This document shows positions 54,171 through 64,000 of a DNA stretch of 64,000 nucleotides, piece after piece. The first letter of the stretch is position 1. Each line of letters begins with the position of its first letter. Position numbers and translations under genes: made by a program. Below the pieces are notes generated by a model. The model was not told where the DNA came from. It made no database searches and saw only the letters and a program-made list of their open reading frames with translations. Origin of the DNA: Astragalus membranaceus (Eukaryota > Streptophyta > Magnoliopsida > Fabales > Fabaceae); the NCBI GenBank assembly GCA_039519185.1, contig CM076854.1, positions 17,643,192 to 17,707,191 on the forward strand, given 5' to 3'.

Positions 54171-55139
54171 CACAATGAAAATTTGGTAATCAAGACTAGT
54201 GAACATTCAATGTACAAAATACCTCTAATTCACAAGTATTACAACTCAAAAATAATAGTCATAATATATTTTGAAGCAATGAATTATTTGGACCAAGAAG
54301 TTCTAATAAACTTGTAAACTTGACATTCCGATACAGTCACGAGTTCTAGAGCGCAATGATGAAACTTTCAAGTGCAGGGAATCAAAAAGCAAACATGAGC
54401 AAAATTAATGGCTTGTAAGAGAGAATTGAGACAATGACGATGATCATACAAATGAATTACCAATTTTTTTTTTATAAGCAATGTTAGTGGGGTGGGGGAA
54501 TGTTAGTTTCCGGGGTTTGAACCCGAGACCTTCTTCTTGCACTCTTTTGGTGCACTCCATTGGGAGAATATTACCAATTTAATTCAAGTAGTCCTCCATA
54601 GGAAAATGCTTGAACGAGAATCAGGAAAAGAGTTTTACACCCCCACCCCCCAAATGAGAGAACTCGAGTCATTGAGCATTAATTATAAGGGTGACTAATG
54701 GACTCGCATATAAAAAAAATAACTCAAGCTAATTGATTCCAATAAATAATATGCAAGTTAAGCAAGTAATTCATTTAGACACAAAAGTATAATTACGTTA
54801 TCATGATAACATACGAAACAATATAGTACAAAGTTCTGGCAAAACAACAGTCACACAATCGACATATTTGAAAACACAAGGATCAATTAATATGGAGCTC
54901 CTACAAGCTCAATAACTAAACAACAACAACAACAATAAAGTAGAAGTGATGCAAGTGTTAATTTTTTTCAATTTCCTTTGCAGGTGTATTGAGAAGTGTA
55001 GGAGGTGTGGTAAACACACAGCCCACTTTGCTCTTGGCCCAGTCCACTTCTTTTCTCTTCTTTCAAACAGAGCGACCCAGTTGGGTCCTGCGGCACCCAC
55101 GAACCGAAACTATAGGGACACGCGGATCCTTGCTGACCC
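54171..55139. other. No gene recognised
   Basis: A/T-rich DNA. At 54505-54575 there is ccggggtttgaacccgagacc followed by cattggga, a tRNA-like motif often seen in plant dispersed repeats on the minus strand. Nothing else can be supported. Confidence 0.45.
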
Positions 55140-56080
55140 GGAGTATAAAAGTGTCTTTTACAGTGAAACCCTACTCAGGTTCACTGTTTGTTCTTCGCTG
55201 TGCCTCTTCTCTCTTCTCTCTTCTCTCTGAAACTAGGGTTACGATGCTCTTGCACGATTCGTGTGATTGAAGCTTTGTAACTTTGGAATCTTGATCAATG
55301 ATGAACTCTGGTGATGATGATACACAAAAATCACCTTGATTGTGTACTGAACCAACCCTTCTGAGGTCAACACTGCACACCAGCTCTTGATGGTTTCGGT
55401 TCTGGGTTTCGTGAGTTTGAATCACTCAAACTCACTCAATATTTCCTTTGGTAAGTTCAAGATACTCACTCTTCACTAGATTTCCTTAGATTCAAGCTTT
55501 ACACAGAAACCCTAATATTGATTTCTATGTTTTGCAGGTTGTGTTGCTAGGGTTTGCCTTTCAACACAGATCGAAGGTAATAACTAGTGATCTTGCTCTG
55601 TAAATTGTTGTTTTACCTGATTCTGACTCTTAATCAGTTACTGATCTTTGCTCTTGCCTTGCATGTATTTGATCTGCTGGATTTGAGTCAACCCTAGTGA
55701 TTTCACCCTTGTGAAATCACCCTCAACAGAAACCCTAAGTAAAGGTAGTCACTTCCCTTACTTGTTCCTGTTCTTGAAAGATTTTCTTTACAACTTAATC
55801 ACTGATCACCTTGTTTTGCTTGTGTAATCTGAGTATGTTGCTGGAGATGAATATTGATGTGTTCACACCTTTGAATCACACCAAAAAAACTGTAACACAG
55901 AGGTACTTCTCCCTCTTTCTCACTCTTAAACTCTTTCTTGCTATGATTAGAATTGATTCACACCTTGAATCAAAACTAACCTTTCTTCCTCTTTGATCTG
56001 CAAGGTACCAATTCACCTTGATTGATACACAAACCTTCAAAGCTTGAAGATGCCTAGGAGCTTACGTGAATACAGGGAGT
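55140..56080 (+). other. Transcript-like noncoding segment with TATA box
   Basis: A TATAAAAG at about 55144 is followed by a CT-rich leader (ttctctcttctctcttctctct), aaactagggtt blocks and at least one good splice pair (GGTAAGTTC near 55450 and TTTTGCAG near 55540). No reading frame longer than about 90 codons and no domain is seen. It could be an LTR with its leader, or the 5' part of a noncoding or decayed gene. I cannot decide between them. Confidence 0.35.
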
Positions 56081-56421
56081 TGTAGACTTAGAAAAATAGA
56101 ATTGAATGTAAAACAAAACTTGTAAAACTTTATTTTTCTGAATGTATTATTTACACAATGTACATAGGTATTTATAGATACACATAGAGTCACAAAGTGG
56201 ACAGGTCAGTTAGGAGGAGTTAGTTAGTTAGGCCTAACAAACTCCTAACTGAATAAACCACATAGGCTATTGTACATAACAAACTTTCTTTCTTTTAAAC
56301 TATGTATAACTAGTTTAAAAGTAGTTATAGGTTGTATGTGAAAAGCTGGCTTGTAACAGCTATATTTTGAATAGACTAGCTGTTTAGACTAATTGGGTTT
56401 GAAAGATTACCAATTTCAACA
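56081..56421 (-). repeat. Probable LTR, minus strand
   Basis: On the minus strand it runs from TGTTGAAATTGG to AAGTCTACA, with TATAAATACC (complement near 56168) and AATAAAG (near 56132) in the right order for U3 and R. At about 341 bp it fits a small copia LTR. The 5-bp flanks (ggagt, gcaag) do not match, and no primer site follows, so it may be a recombined or truncated solo LTR. Confidence 0.5.
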
Positions 56422-56497
56422 GCAAGCACCACGAGTCCACGATCGCGTATACATAAGTCGTACAATCACAATACTTGTTAGTAATTAATCAAGTTGA

Positions 56498-56501
<4 letters not shown>

Positions 56502-56544
<43 letters not shown>
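56502..56544. repeat. (TA)n microsatellite
   Basis: About 21 TA units. Confidence 0.95.
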
Positions 56545-56549
<5 letters not shown>

Positions 56550-57602
56550 GTCATCATGAAAAAATAAAAATAGGGAATAACATTTTTCTTTGGGTCCCCG
56601 GAAAGTAACTAACATGTTGGTTAGCTAAGCTTCCAAGGAATTAAATACAACAAGTAATTCTCTTTTTTTATACCTCCAGAACAGATCTACCTACTTCAAT
56701 TAAATTAATATAACAAAAAAATAGTCAATACATGTACTAAACACTTTGTTTTTAAGATGTAACTTACCTTAGAAATTCTATACATAAAAATGATTTTTGG
56801 CAACTACTGCAACCATTCTAGGCTTTTATTAGAAAGAAACAAACATCATACAAGGAGAATATACTCGTGCAATGAAACAATCTTACTTTATTACCTCGCT
56901 AAAAAAATCCTCACCCAATTAATAAAAAGTTAGTTTAATTAGCACACACCTACTATAATTTGTGTTAAAAGGATAAAATAAATTTTAGACATTTCACATG
57001 TGCAATTCATGCCATTTAATAACTAAGAGAGTGCACCATATAATGCATCGAGACAATTGAAAAAAGAAAAGAAGACAAATAAACATAAGTCAAGATAGTA
57101 ATAACAAAAAAATATAGTACATTATTAAACTTGGTACGCGACAACTATAAGATGAAAGAACGCAGTAATTGTAGCATTTAACAAATAATTTATCACTTTT
57201 AGGAATCAAGACATCGTACATCTTAAAATATTAGCGAAACAAATCCGCAAAGCATCTGGTCTGGAGCATTAATACAGAAATAAAAACATTGTTATAACAA
57301 AAGATAATATATTAGACTTAGTATTAACTAAATAAAGTAAATTAAATAATTAAGTGAGCATCTAAAAATAAAACTAGTTTAACAAAAACTCAAAAACAAC
57401 CTTGATATGAATCTTGTTTTTAAGTCACATATCCACTTAAGGCAAACAATATATACATAACAACTAAAAACAAAATCATAGAAGCTTTAGACTACGTGAA
57501 TTCAAAGTTGAAAAACAATAGTTACAAAATAATAAAAAAAATACAAGACTTCACACAGAGAAACACAATAGACATATAACACACTACATAAGGAATAGAC
57601 AT
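56545..57602. other. A/T-rich DNA without genes
   Basis: No frames above about 60 codons and no recognisable motif. By position it could be the internal part of the minus-strand element whose primer site is at 57603-57615. Confidence 0.4.
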
Positions 57603-57615
57603 GGCTCTTATACCA
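57603..57615 (-). other. Primer-site-like sequence, minus strand
   Basis: The complement reads TGGTATAAGAGCC, close to the copia primer site TGGTATCAGAGCC. Four bases to the right begins TGTAACACCATATT, which on the minus strand is an LTR end ...GGTGTTACA. This suggests a decayed minus-strand copia-like element with its 5' LTR to the right of 57620. Confidence 0.5.
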
Positions 57616-58957
57616 CTTTTGTAACACCATATTTAGCTATAACTTATTTTATAGCAAAAATGTAGTTGCGAAAAATTTTGAGAAAAATAAACTATACTTT
57701 CTCTTTCATAAATTCCCTGTTTTTAAGATTGAAAGACAAAACCATTTATTCGTTTAAAAATACTATGATCATAATTTATTCATTTTTCCTTTGTAAAAGA
57801 AATATCATTTGTTTATCCTAAAATCACGTACATATAACTATTCTAAAAACATTGTACCTTTTAAATAATTGTCATTGACTTTAAAACATCAAACAGTATT
57901 GAACTTAGTGTGAGTTACTTTCTACTTCGTTGTAAATACAATAATACAAGTTATCTCTCTAGACAAATTAACTTTACATCATCATAAATTTATTTACAAA
58001 TGACATTCGACTACTCTAATACAATTTATTAATAATCTATCTTCAATGCTCCCTGCTGGTTCACTGTAAAAAAAGTGGAATTGGAGGAATGAGATAAAAA
58101 AAACTCAGCGATGTTCCCGACACCCGCACCCATCATCAAATAGGTAGTCATGCAAAAGGCAATGTTCATGCAACATGCGCAAACAACGGACAAAACAACT
58201 AAGTTGTTAGCACACCAAACAAACACTTCAATGACATCATCAAGTTCAACAACAACAACAACAACAACAACAACAAATCAATTCAATCCATACGGACACG
58301 AGACCAAACCAAATTCAGTCGCGCATACCTAAATCATGGGATGACTACACAATCCTCATCATGCGTACATAAGAATCATGGGATGACAATATCACTCTCG
58401 CCAACCTCGACTCGCTACTAACTCATCAATCGTCTAACGCCATAATGAAGCCATCAACTAGTCCTTTGATACATCGACTTGGTTCTAACTCATGACACAC
58501 ATATCACCTGTCAGCTGCAAATAATTCATTGAGGCTCTAAAAGAGAATTTTCACATCATACACAACACGAATCTGAACATAGCACACTTGCAAGGAAATT
58601 AATCATATTCGTGTGCAGTTTTCGATTATTATCAAGACATTTAAATTTATATAGTAATATTGAATCATTTGTGTCATTGCTCCTACAATGAACACATCAG
58701 AACTCAAATCAAAACACAAGATATATCATTACTCATATAATTGTAGCAAATAACACTTACCACATAAAAACACCTTTGGGATTACGGGATACCCCAAACA
58801 AAGGAAACACTCACCTTATCCGTTTACACATTTATTGCCAATGTTCCTTTCTCCTTACATACTAACGATCCGTGAACATCAAATCTCGATTCCATGGTAA
58901 CCACGCTCTTGTTTGTTTCATTCGTTGTCTCGGTCAATAATACCAAAACGGTCAATA
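57616..58957 (-). other. Putative decayed LTR and flanking DNA, no gene
   Basis: It begins with TGTAACACC at 57620. The far border is not recognisable. It contains a (CAA)n tract at 58248-58276 and a duplicated aatcatgggatgac word near 58333 and 58375. No coding region is supportable. Confidence 0.35.
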
Positions 58958-59845
58958 ATTGACTCGGAACCTCAAAATGAGTTAAGGTCTAGCTAAAGGG
59001 GAACTTGACACCCTTTATCTGATCACCGTCATATTAACATATGGCTTCCTTGGCTTGGTTCTTCAGAACAACGTAAAAGAACTTGTCTTTGAATCCCTTG
59101 ACAGATTGGGCAAAATTCATTGAAAATTCAAGCATAAGGTTCACGGACATACGAGCTAGTGCCAACGTCTTTTTTCTTTATGCCTGGCATGATCATCAAT
59201 CGTCGTATTGGTGCCATTATGCCTCGCAGGATCGGCCTGACCATCCTCGTTGGCCCCGTGAAACTCACCCGGGGAAGGTACTCGATAAGTTGTCTTCGTT
59301 CTAACCATTATAGACCTGCAGGGAGGGAGCTTGGAGTCAGGAAATTTACTTTTGACCTTGCACCACCAGAAGAGCACTTCGACCAGGGTACTAATAATGC
59401 GCTTAAAGTGATACGCAAGGATAAGCTTAAAGGCTTCCAGACAAGAATGAGGAACCAAGACACCACCTCGGGCGATCAAGGCCTCAATCTCGGAGGAATA
59501 AGCCCTAGTGTAGGAAGCTGAACCTGACAAACCTCCTCCCTTGGCTACTCCTCACGCTGTGGTGTGGAGGACCTTATCGCTTGTGGACCAATCGAGGTCG
59601 CAACAGAGGAATTTTTCGAAGTAACTGGCTCGACGTCCATGGTGAAGGAAAGAAAAATTTAAAAGAAAAGGAAAAGAACTTGAAGATACCTAGAAGGCGG
59701 AGATGACTGATTTCTGGAAACAAGACCAAGATGTGACCCTAGAGAAAAAAGATCTTTGAAACTTCGCCGGTATCTTTGAACATTCACCAAAATCTTTGAA
59801 TGCTCGCCACAGAATTCAATGAAAACGAGAGAAATCCAAGACAAG
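58958..59845 (-). pseudogene. Decayed minus-strand frame, possibly retrotransposon gag
   Basis: A 124-codon frame (59530-59156) contains SIMVRTKTTYRVPSPGEFHG and ends DDHARHKEKRRWH. Upstream on the same strand a start MDVEPVTSKNSSVATSIGPQ can be read from about 59640. Similar openings with a basic, Arg/Asp-rich linker occur ahead of gag in some Ty3 elements, but I see no gag core. The identification is weak; it may be an unrelated frame. Confidence 0.25.
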
Positions 59846-59880
59846 CACTACAAGAAAATCGCTGATTTGCGACGGAAATA
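59846..59880 (+). mobile_element. Isolated CACTA terminus
   Basis: CACTACAAGAAAATCGCTG followed by atttgcgacggaaatatt is a CACTA left end with the same gcgacgga subterminal word as the element at 25447. The sequence changes after about 59880 and no matching right end is seen, so this is a truncated end. Confidence 0.7.
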
Positions 59881-60184
59881 TTCAATAGGTAGAAGTGCAA
59901 AATGACAAATGAGAAGCGGGGACCCCTATATATATTACAAATCAAAGAAACCCAATAGGTAGAAGTGTAAGCGTTAATACCATGCACAAAAATCGGAGCA
60001 GCGCACACACTGCCATAATGACATGACTTTTCAAATAACTGAGATCGAATCAAACGTTGCTAACCCAATCAATAGGCGTCAATCGAATCGACACAATATC
60101 AAAAGTCATGATTCAATTTAGAAAATCACGACTTAGACATTTAATATAGCCGAGCTGAAAGTGGCAGACTTTTATAGTACACCC
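59881..60184. other. No gene recognised
   Basis: Short A-rich segment with a duplicated caataggtagaagtg word (59883 and 59953). Nothing else seen. Confidence 0.5.
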
Positions 60185-61083
60185 CAATGGCGGACCCAAA
60201 TGCATTTCAGGGGTTCAAGCGAACACCCTGGAAAATAAAACCAGCACCGATACCTTAGAAAAAATTATTTTTGCACAACCTGAAAAATATCTTTTGCACC
60301 TAAGTCCCTAGTTTTGCACCTAAGTCCCTAGTTTTGCACCAAAGTCCCCAATTTTGCACTACTCTAATGCACTACACTCATACAATTACGCACACTCTCA
60401 CATATTTTATTTTTTAAGAAGTGGGTATATTTTATATTTAACTTCCACAAAAATATATTATTTAGTAACTCAATTAAGTGTATTAATTTGTTTAAGAAGA
60501 TAAAATATCAACAAAAAGTCCATTAGTCTAAGTTCATTAGTCTATTATTAGCTCAAACAGTTATGGTTATTTTTGTCAACTTGGTGATATTGAATCCTCT
60601 ATTTTACTTTTGACAATTTTAGTCCCCAACTTTCTTTATTTGGCAATTTATCCTCAAACTTTTTAATTACATTTTTAGTCCCTCAAAATCATGGATTATT
60701 TGAACTTTTAGTCGTCAAAAATTCGGAATGTTTTTGAGATTTGGGGACCAAAATTGCACAATCCACAATTTTTGAAGCCAACAGTGCAATGAAAAAATCA
60801 TAGCAATCAAAATCGCCAAATTGGGAGAGCAAAATCTCCAAAATAAAAAAGATCGGGCAAACTCGCCAAGCGAAGAAGGTTGGGAGACAAAAAAATGCAA
60901 GTATACCTTTATATTTAGCCATTTCGTAAAATTTATGTTAGCTCCGCCACTGCTCTTCTTCCTTTCCACTCGAAACAACAAAAGTTGTGAACCTGTTAAA
61001 GTTTTACTTTTGTTACATTTTTATCGATGTGTGTATTTGAAAATTTTTACACACCCTGTCCTAGTGTCCTGGGTCCGCCACTG
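60185..61083. mobile_element. hAT-type non-autonomous element, 899 bp
   Basis: The left end is CAATGGCGGACCCAAATG and the complement of the right end CAGTGGCGGACCCAGGAC. Flanks are GTACACCC on both sides (60177-60184 and 61084-61091), a perfect 8-bp duplication. It shares its termini with the smaller element at 31803. Inside is a three-copy run of gttttgcacc(t/a)aagtccc (60297-60355) and A/T-rich DNA without coding capacity. Confidence 0.93.
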
Positions 61084-61091
61084 GTACACCC

Positions 61092-61640
61092 CGGCATAAC
61101 CAGGGGACAAGTCGATCAACTGACTTCGCAACTCGTTATCATCCTCTCGGTCTTTATGTCTATGGACAGGCTATCAACCCAAAGTCATTCTCCTCAAAAT
61201 GACTTTAGCTTGAACCATGCACCCCGGATTTGGGCTGGCCATAAAGGTCCATTTTTGTCATATGCGCAAAGACCACGCGCCCCACTTGAAAACAATGGCC
61301 GAGATCAGTCTAGATCTCATACAACGGTCAGGAGGCGATCTCGACCACGATTAGCAGCTCACAATCACTCATGATACGTCACTCGCTTACACGTGCTTGG
61401 AAGGTAAATCCATGTCATTGGCACAGTACCCTATAAATAGTTGTCCCATCATTGAATCTAGTATGCATTTATTCCTCTGCCTCATTTTTGCTCCTATGTG
61501 CTGACTTAAGCATTAGAGTTTTAGCAGATACCACTCCCACCGGGGTCTACATAGCGGAGCCACTATCAGAAGCACTTCTGGCGTATCATCTCGGCTCGGC
61601 ATCCCAGACCGAACATATCCAACAAATATAATGTGGCAAA
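61092..61640 (+). repeat. LTR remnant, plus strand
   Basis: A TATA box CTATAAATAG lies at 61431-61440, followed by gtgctgacttaagcattagag near 61500 and ccgaacatatccaaca near 61610. This is the U3-R-U5 layout of the LTR type also seen inverted at 30801 and 63705. No primer site or coding part follows. Confidence 0.5.
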
Positions 61641-62096
61641 CAAAATTAAGATATTGCTATTTGATATGAATAGTTTTGTACAAAATGTAAGAATTATACA
61701 GGTAACTGTATAAAGTGCGTACTTTATAACACTTCATCACGAGTGTGTGGCATTGTTTTTCCTTATTCTTGTCTTTCCTTTCGTACCATATAAAGTGTTT
61801 CTCCAAACTTAAATGATGGGTTGCCCAGAGATATTTTATCTTTTCTTCCTTTGACTTTCAATAAATGTAACGTGGCAAACAAAATTTCTCTCCCAATGTT
61901 TATAAAACACGTCGATATCTATACCAAAAAATAAAATAAAAGAGATCTGGAGAATGTGGAAAATGTGTAGGCCTGTAGGGATAGCGGCTAAATGGATTTG
62001 TTGTATTCAAAGTTCATTTAAATGCATTCACATCACATTATATTATATTATAGTACTATTTTAGTATTTTATATAGGAAAAAGAATACATTCACAT
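61641..62096. other. No gene recognised
   Basis: A/T-rich. A word aaat(a/g)taa(t/c)gtggcaaacaaaatt occurs at about 61625 and 61863, so part of it is locally duplicated. Confidence 0.5.
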
Positions 62097-62757
62097 TAGG
62101 GTAGTCAATTTCTATCCTAAGTGGGGATCCCCAAGCGGATTGCCTCATTCAAGGCCTCGTGGGCAGGGAATTTTTCCCGTGGGGATGGGACGGGGAAAAA
62201 ATCCCCCCGCAGTTAAAGTGGAGATGGGACAAGGATCATATACCCCCGCCCGGCGGGGATCCCACACCGAATATATTACATAATTTTCCCTGTGGGGATG
62301 GGGACGGGAAAAAATACCCCCGCAGTTAAAGTGGAGATGGGGACAAGGATCATACCCCGGCCCGGCGGGGATCCTACACCGAATATATTACATAAATATT
62401 TTTATTAGAGAAATATGTTATATTATAAGTATTAACTTTTTTATCTTTTTATACGTGTTTTTAATTTAAAATATTAAATTCATCTAACTTTTATACTTTT
62501 TAAATATTAAAATATAAAAGTAAGACAATCTTTTATATACTTTTTTCAATTTTATTATATTATAAATTATATTTTTGCTAACTTTTAATAAATTTCTAGG
62601 GTCCTCGCAGAGACTGCGAGGATCCGTTGGGATGGGGATGCAGGAGGAAAACTCCCCGAAGTGGGGATCTGGGATGGGGACGGGGGATAATATGAGAGTC
62701 GGGGACGGGGAGTGGTGGAGTACTCCCCGCCCCCTCCCCGCCTCATTGTCATCCCTA
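62097..62757. mobile_element. hAT-type MITE with G-rich arms
   Basis: The left end TAGGGTAGTCAAT and the complement of the right end TAGGGATGACAAT are flanked by ATTCACAT on both sides (62089-62096 and 62758-62765). The arms are rich in ggggatgggg words and their complement. A tandem duplication of about 125 bp (62170-62405) contains cccccgcagttaaagtggagatgg and caccgaatatattacat twice. The centre is A/T-rich. Noncoding. Confidence 0.88.
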
Positions 62758-62765
62758 ATTCACAT

Positions 62766-63021
62766 CATATATATACTAGTACTTTACCTGTGCATACACA
62801 CGGGTGACAGTGTATTTGTTATAATTTGCTATTAATCTATAAATATTTTGAAAATTGTAAAATTTTAATAAAAGAAAAAGAAAAAACTCAATAAAAAGAC
62901 TATATTTCAACTTGCCTAAAAAACTCGTGTCGCAAAAAGTTAAAAAAAAAGTTAACATCTTCTAATTTTAATAATTGAGTAAAAATCAGAAGAAAAAAAA
63001 AGATATTTAATATAAGATAGA
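62766..63021. other. No gene recognised
   Basis: A/T-rich sequence with A runs; nothing to annotate. Confidence 0.6.
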
Positions 63022-63262
63022 CACCCCCATTGCCGCTTCTATTGCCGCTCTCTGTTGCCTCTCTCATTGCCTCTCTCATTGTCGCTCCCGTTGCCGCTTC
63101 CCGTTGTCTCTCCCGTTGCCGCTCCCCGTTGCCGATCTCATTGCTAGTCTCTCGTTGTCACTCCTGTTACCGCTTCCCGTTGTCTCTCTCGTTGTCTTTC
63201 CATGCCTCTTTCGTTGCCTCTCCTATTGTACGTCTCTCCCGCTGCCGCTACCGTTGCCGATC
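63022..63262. repeat. Minisatellite of CGTTGCCGCTCC-type units
   Basis: About 18 units of roughly 12 bp (cgttgccgctcc, cattgcctctct, cgttgtctctcc) in tandem. They give Arg/Ser/Leu-rich frames in all phases on the plus strand, which are not genes. Confidence 0.88.
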
Positions 63263-63486
63263 ATTTTAATTAAATTATTTCAAAAAAATTATTTTAAAAT
63301 TATTGATAGTGGTTAATTTTTTTTGTCAATTATCAGTGGTTAAATTGTCAGGTTTTAGTAGATTATAGTAAAAAGTGAAATAAATTAATTGGAAATGACA
63401 TATTTGTCTTTAAAATTGATGATGTGTCAAATATTTAGAAATGGGTAATTTAGTATATTTGATAGTGGTTTGTTTGATTATATTTA

Positions 63487-63496
63487 TAGTAGATAG

Positions 63497-63538
<42 letters not shown>
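63487..63538. repeat. (GATA)n microsatellite
   Basis: About 12 TAGA/GATA units, followed by looser tatagtagatta copies. Confidence 0.93.
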
Positions 63539-63615
63539 TTTATAGTAGATTATAGTATAAGTAGATAGTAGAATAGTAGATAGTAGATAAATTAAAATGT
63601 GAAAATAGAGAACGG

Positions 63616-63618
<3 letters not shown>

Positions 63619-63699
<81 letters not shown>
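63619..63699. repeat. (TA)n microsatellite with one interruption
   Basis: About 40 TA units interrupted by taga near 63661. Confidence 0.95.
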
Positions 63700-63704
<5 letters not shown>

Positions 63705-63970
63705 GTACGTTGCCTAGGGATCTGTGATCCGGAATTAGCGGTCGGTATCTTGCATCTGATAATGGTCTTTTCCTGGCTCGAGGTCGGAGCAGAGCTTCGG
63801 GGGTCGGAATCTTTCGAGATCGTTGTCGCCAATGTCGTCTTCATCCGAGGTTGATCTCGGGGGGTCGGGTACCTACAGACACTCTGATGCCAAAGCCAGC
63901 ACTCAGAAGCAGTGAGGTATCAAATGAATAGAACGTACCTAAATATGGAGCGGAAACCCGTACTTATAGA
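63700..63970 (-). repeat. LTR remnant, minus strand
   Basis: The complement contains gctggctttggcatcagagtgtc followed by tgtaggtacccgacc and, upstream, ctataagtacggg. This is the same LTR type as at 30801-31165 and 61092-61640. No coding part is present. Confidence 0.5.
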
Positions 63971-64000
63971 TGTAACACCCCTTTTCTACCCGGAAAATTT
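63971..64000 (+). repeat. Possible LTR start at the window edge
   Basis: TGTAACACCCCTTTTCTACC resembles the start of the Tat LTR that begins at 10774 on the minus strand (TGTAACACCCTAATTTTG). Only 30 bases are visible. Confidence 0.3.

Noticed and set aside
54505..54575. Possible tRNA gene on the minus strand (gaacccgagacc motif)
   Set aside because: Only a B-box-like word is present; no cloverleaf, anticodon arm or A box at the right distance could be drawn.
56081..56421. Clean solo LTR with target duplication
   Set aside because: The 5-bp flanks ggagt and gcaag do not match, so it is listed only as a probable LTR.
62575..62835. 86-codon Gly/Trp-rich frame
   Set aside because: It crosses the border of the G-rich MITE and comes from ggggatgggg repeats.

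Overview
The window is nuclear DNA of a flowering plant, most likely a legume. Evidence for a plant: a mitochondrial glycine cleavage T-protein gene with spliceosomal introns, Tat, Athila and Ty1/copia LTR retrotransposons, CACTA, hAT and Mutator-like DNA elements, and an L1-type LINE. The legume placement is an inference from how closely the T-protein resembles my memory of the pea and soybean proteins, and from the Ogre-like Tat element. The landscape is transposon-dense and nested, with very few host genes.

Layout. 1-10774: a minus-strand Tat/Ogre-type Ty3 retrotransposon with decayed integrase and RNase H, a tRNA-Arg primer site and a 3.0 kb 5' LTR; gag, protease and RT are absent. 11794-16690: a complete CACTA element (TSD AGG) without transposase but carrying an apparently intact three-exon T-protein gene and the last two exons of a soluble inorganic pyrophosphatase gene. 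17622-18081: a MITE with 32-bp TIRs and 8-bp TSDs. 20246-25319: a complete but mutated Ty1/copia element (TSD AATAC). 25447-27677: a second CACTA element (TSD TGA) keeping one exon of its transposase. 29259-30507: a three-exon host-like gene for a small, probably N-myristoylated, unrecognised protein. 31803-32124: a hAT MITE.

34330-51575: a decayed L1-type LINE split between ORF1 and ORF2 by a young Athila-type Ty3 element (35900-47752, TSD CACCC). The Athila element has an uninterrupted gag-pol frame of about 1807 codons, an env-like ORF preceded by a TATA box and a plausible intron, and LTRs that differ by two substitutions seen by eye plus a 247-bp tandem duplication present only in the 5' LTR.

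52100-64000: no recognisable host gene. It holds a Mutator-like MITE, a widely spaced inverted repeat, hAT-type elements at 60185-61083 and 62097-62757, LTR remnants, minisatellites and several microsatellites.

The most notable object is the CACTA element, because the captured T-protein gene keeps its targeting peptide, introns and full reading frame. Next is the Athila element, which looks recently inserted and has an unusual CpG-rich repeated module shared by its LTRs and the region before the env-like ORF. All boundaries, exon joins and similarities were read by eye; no database search was run.
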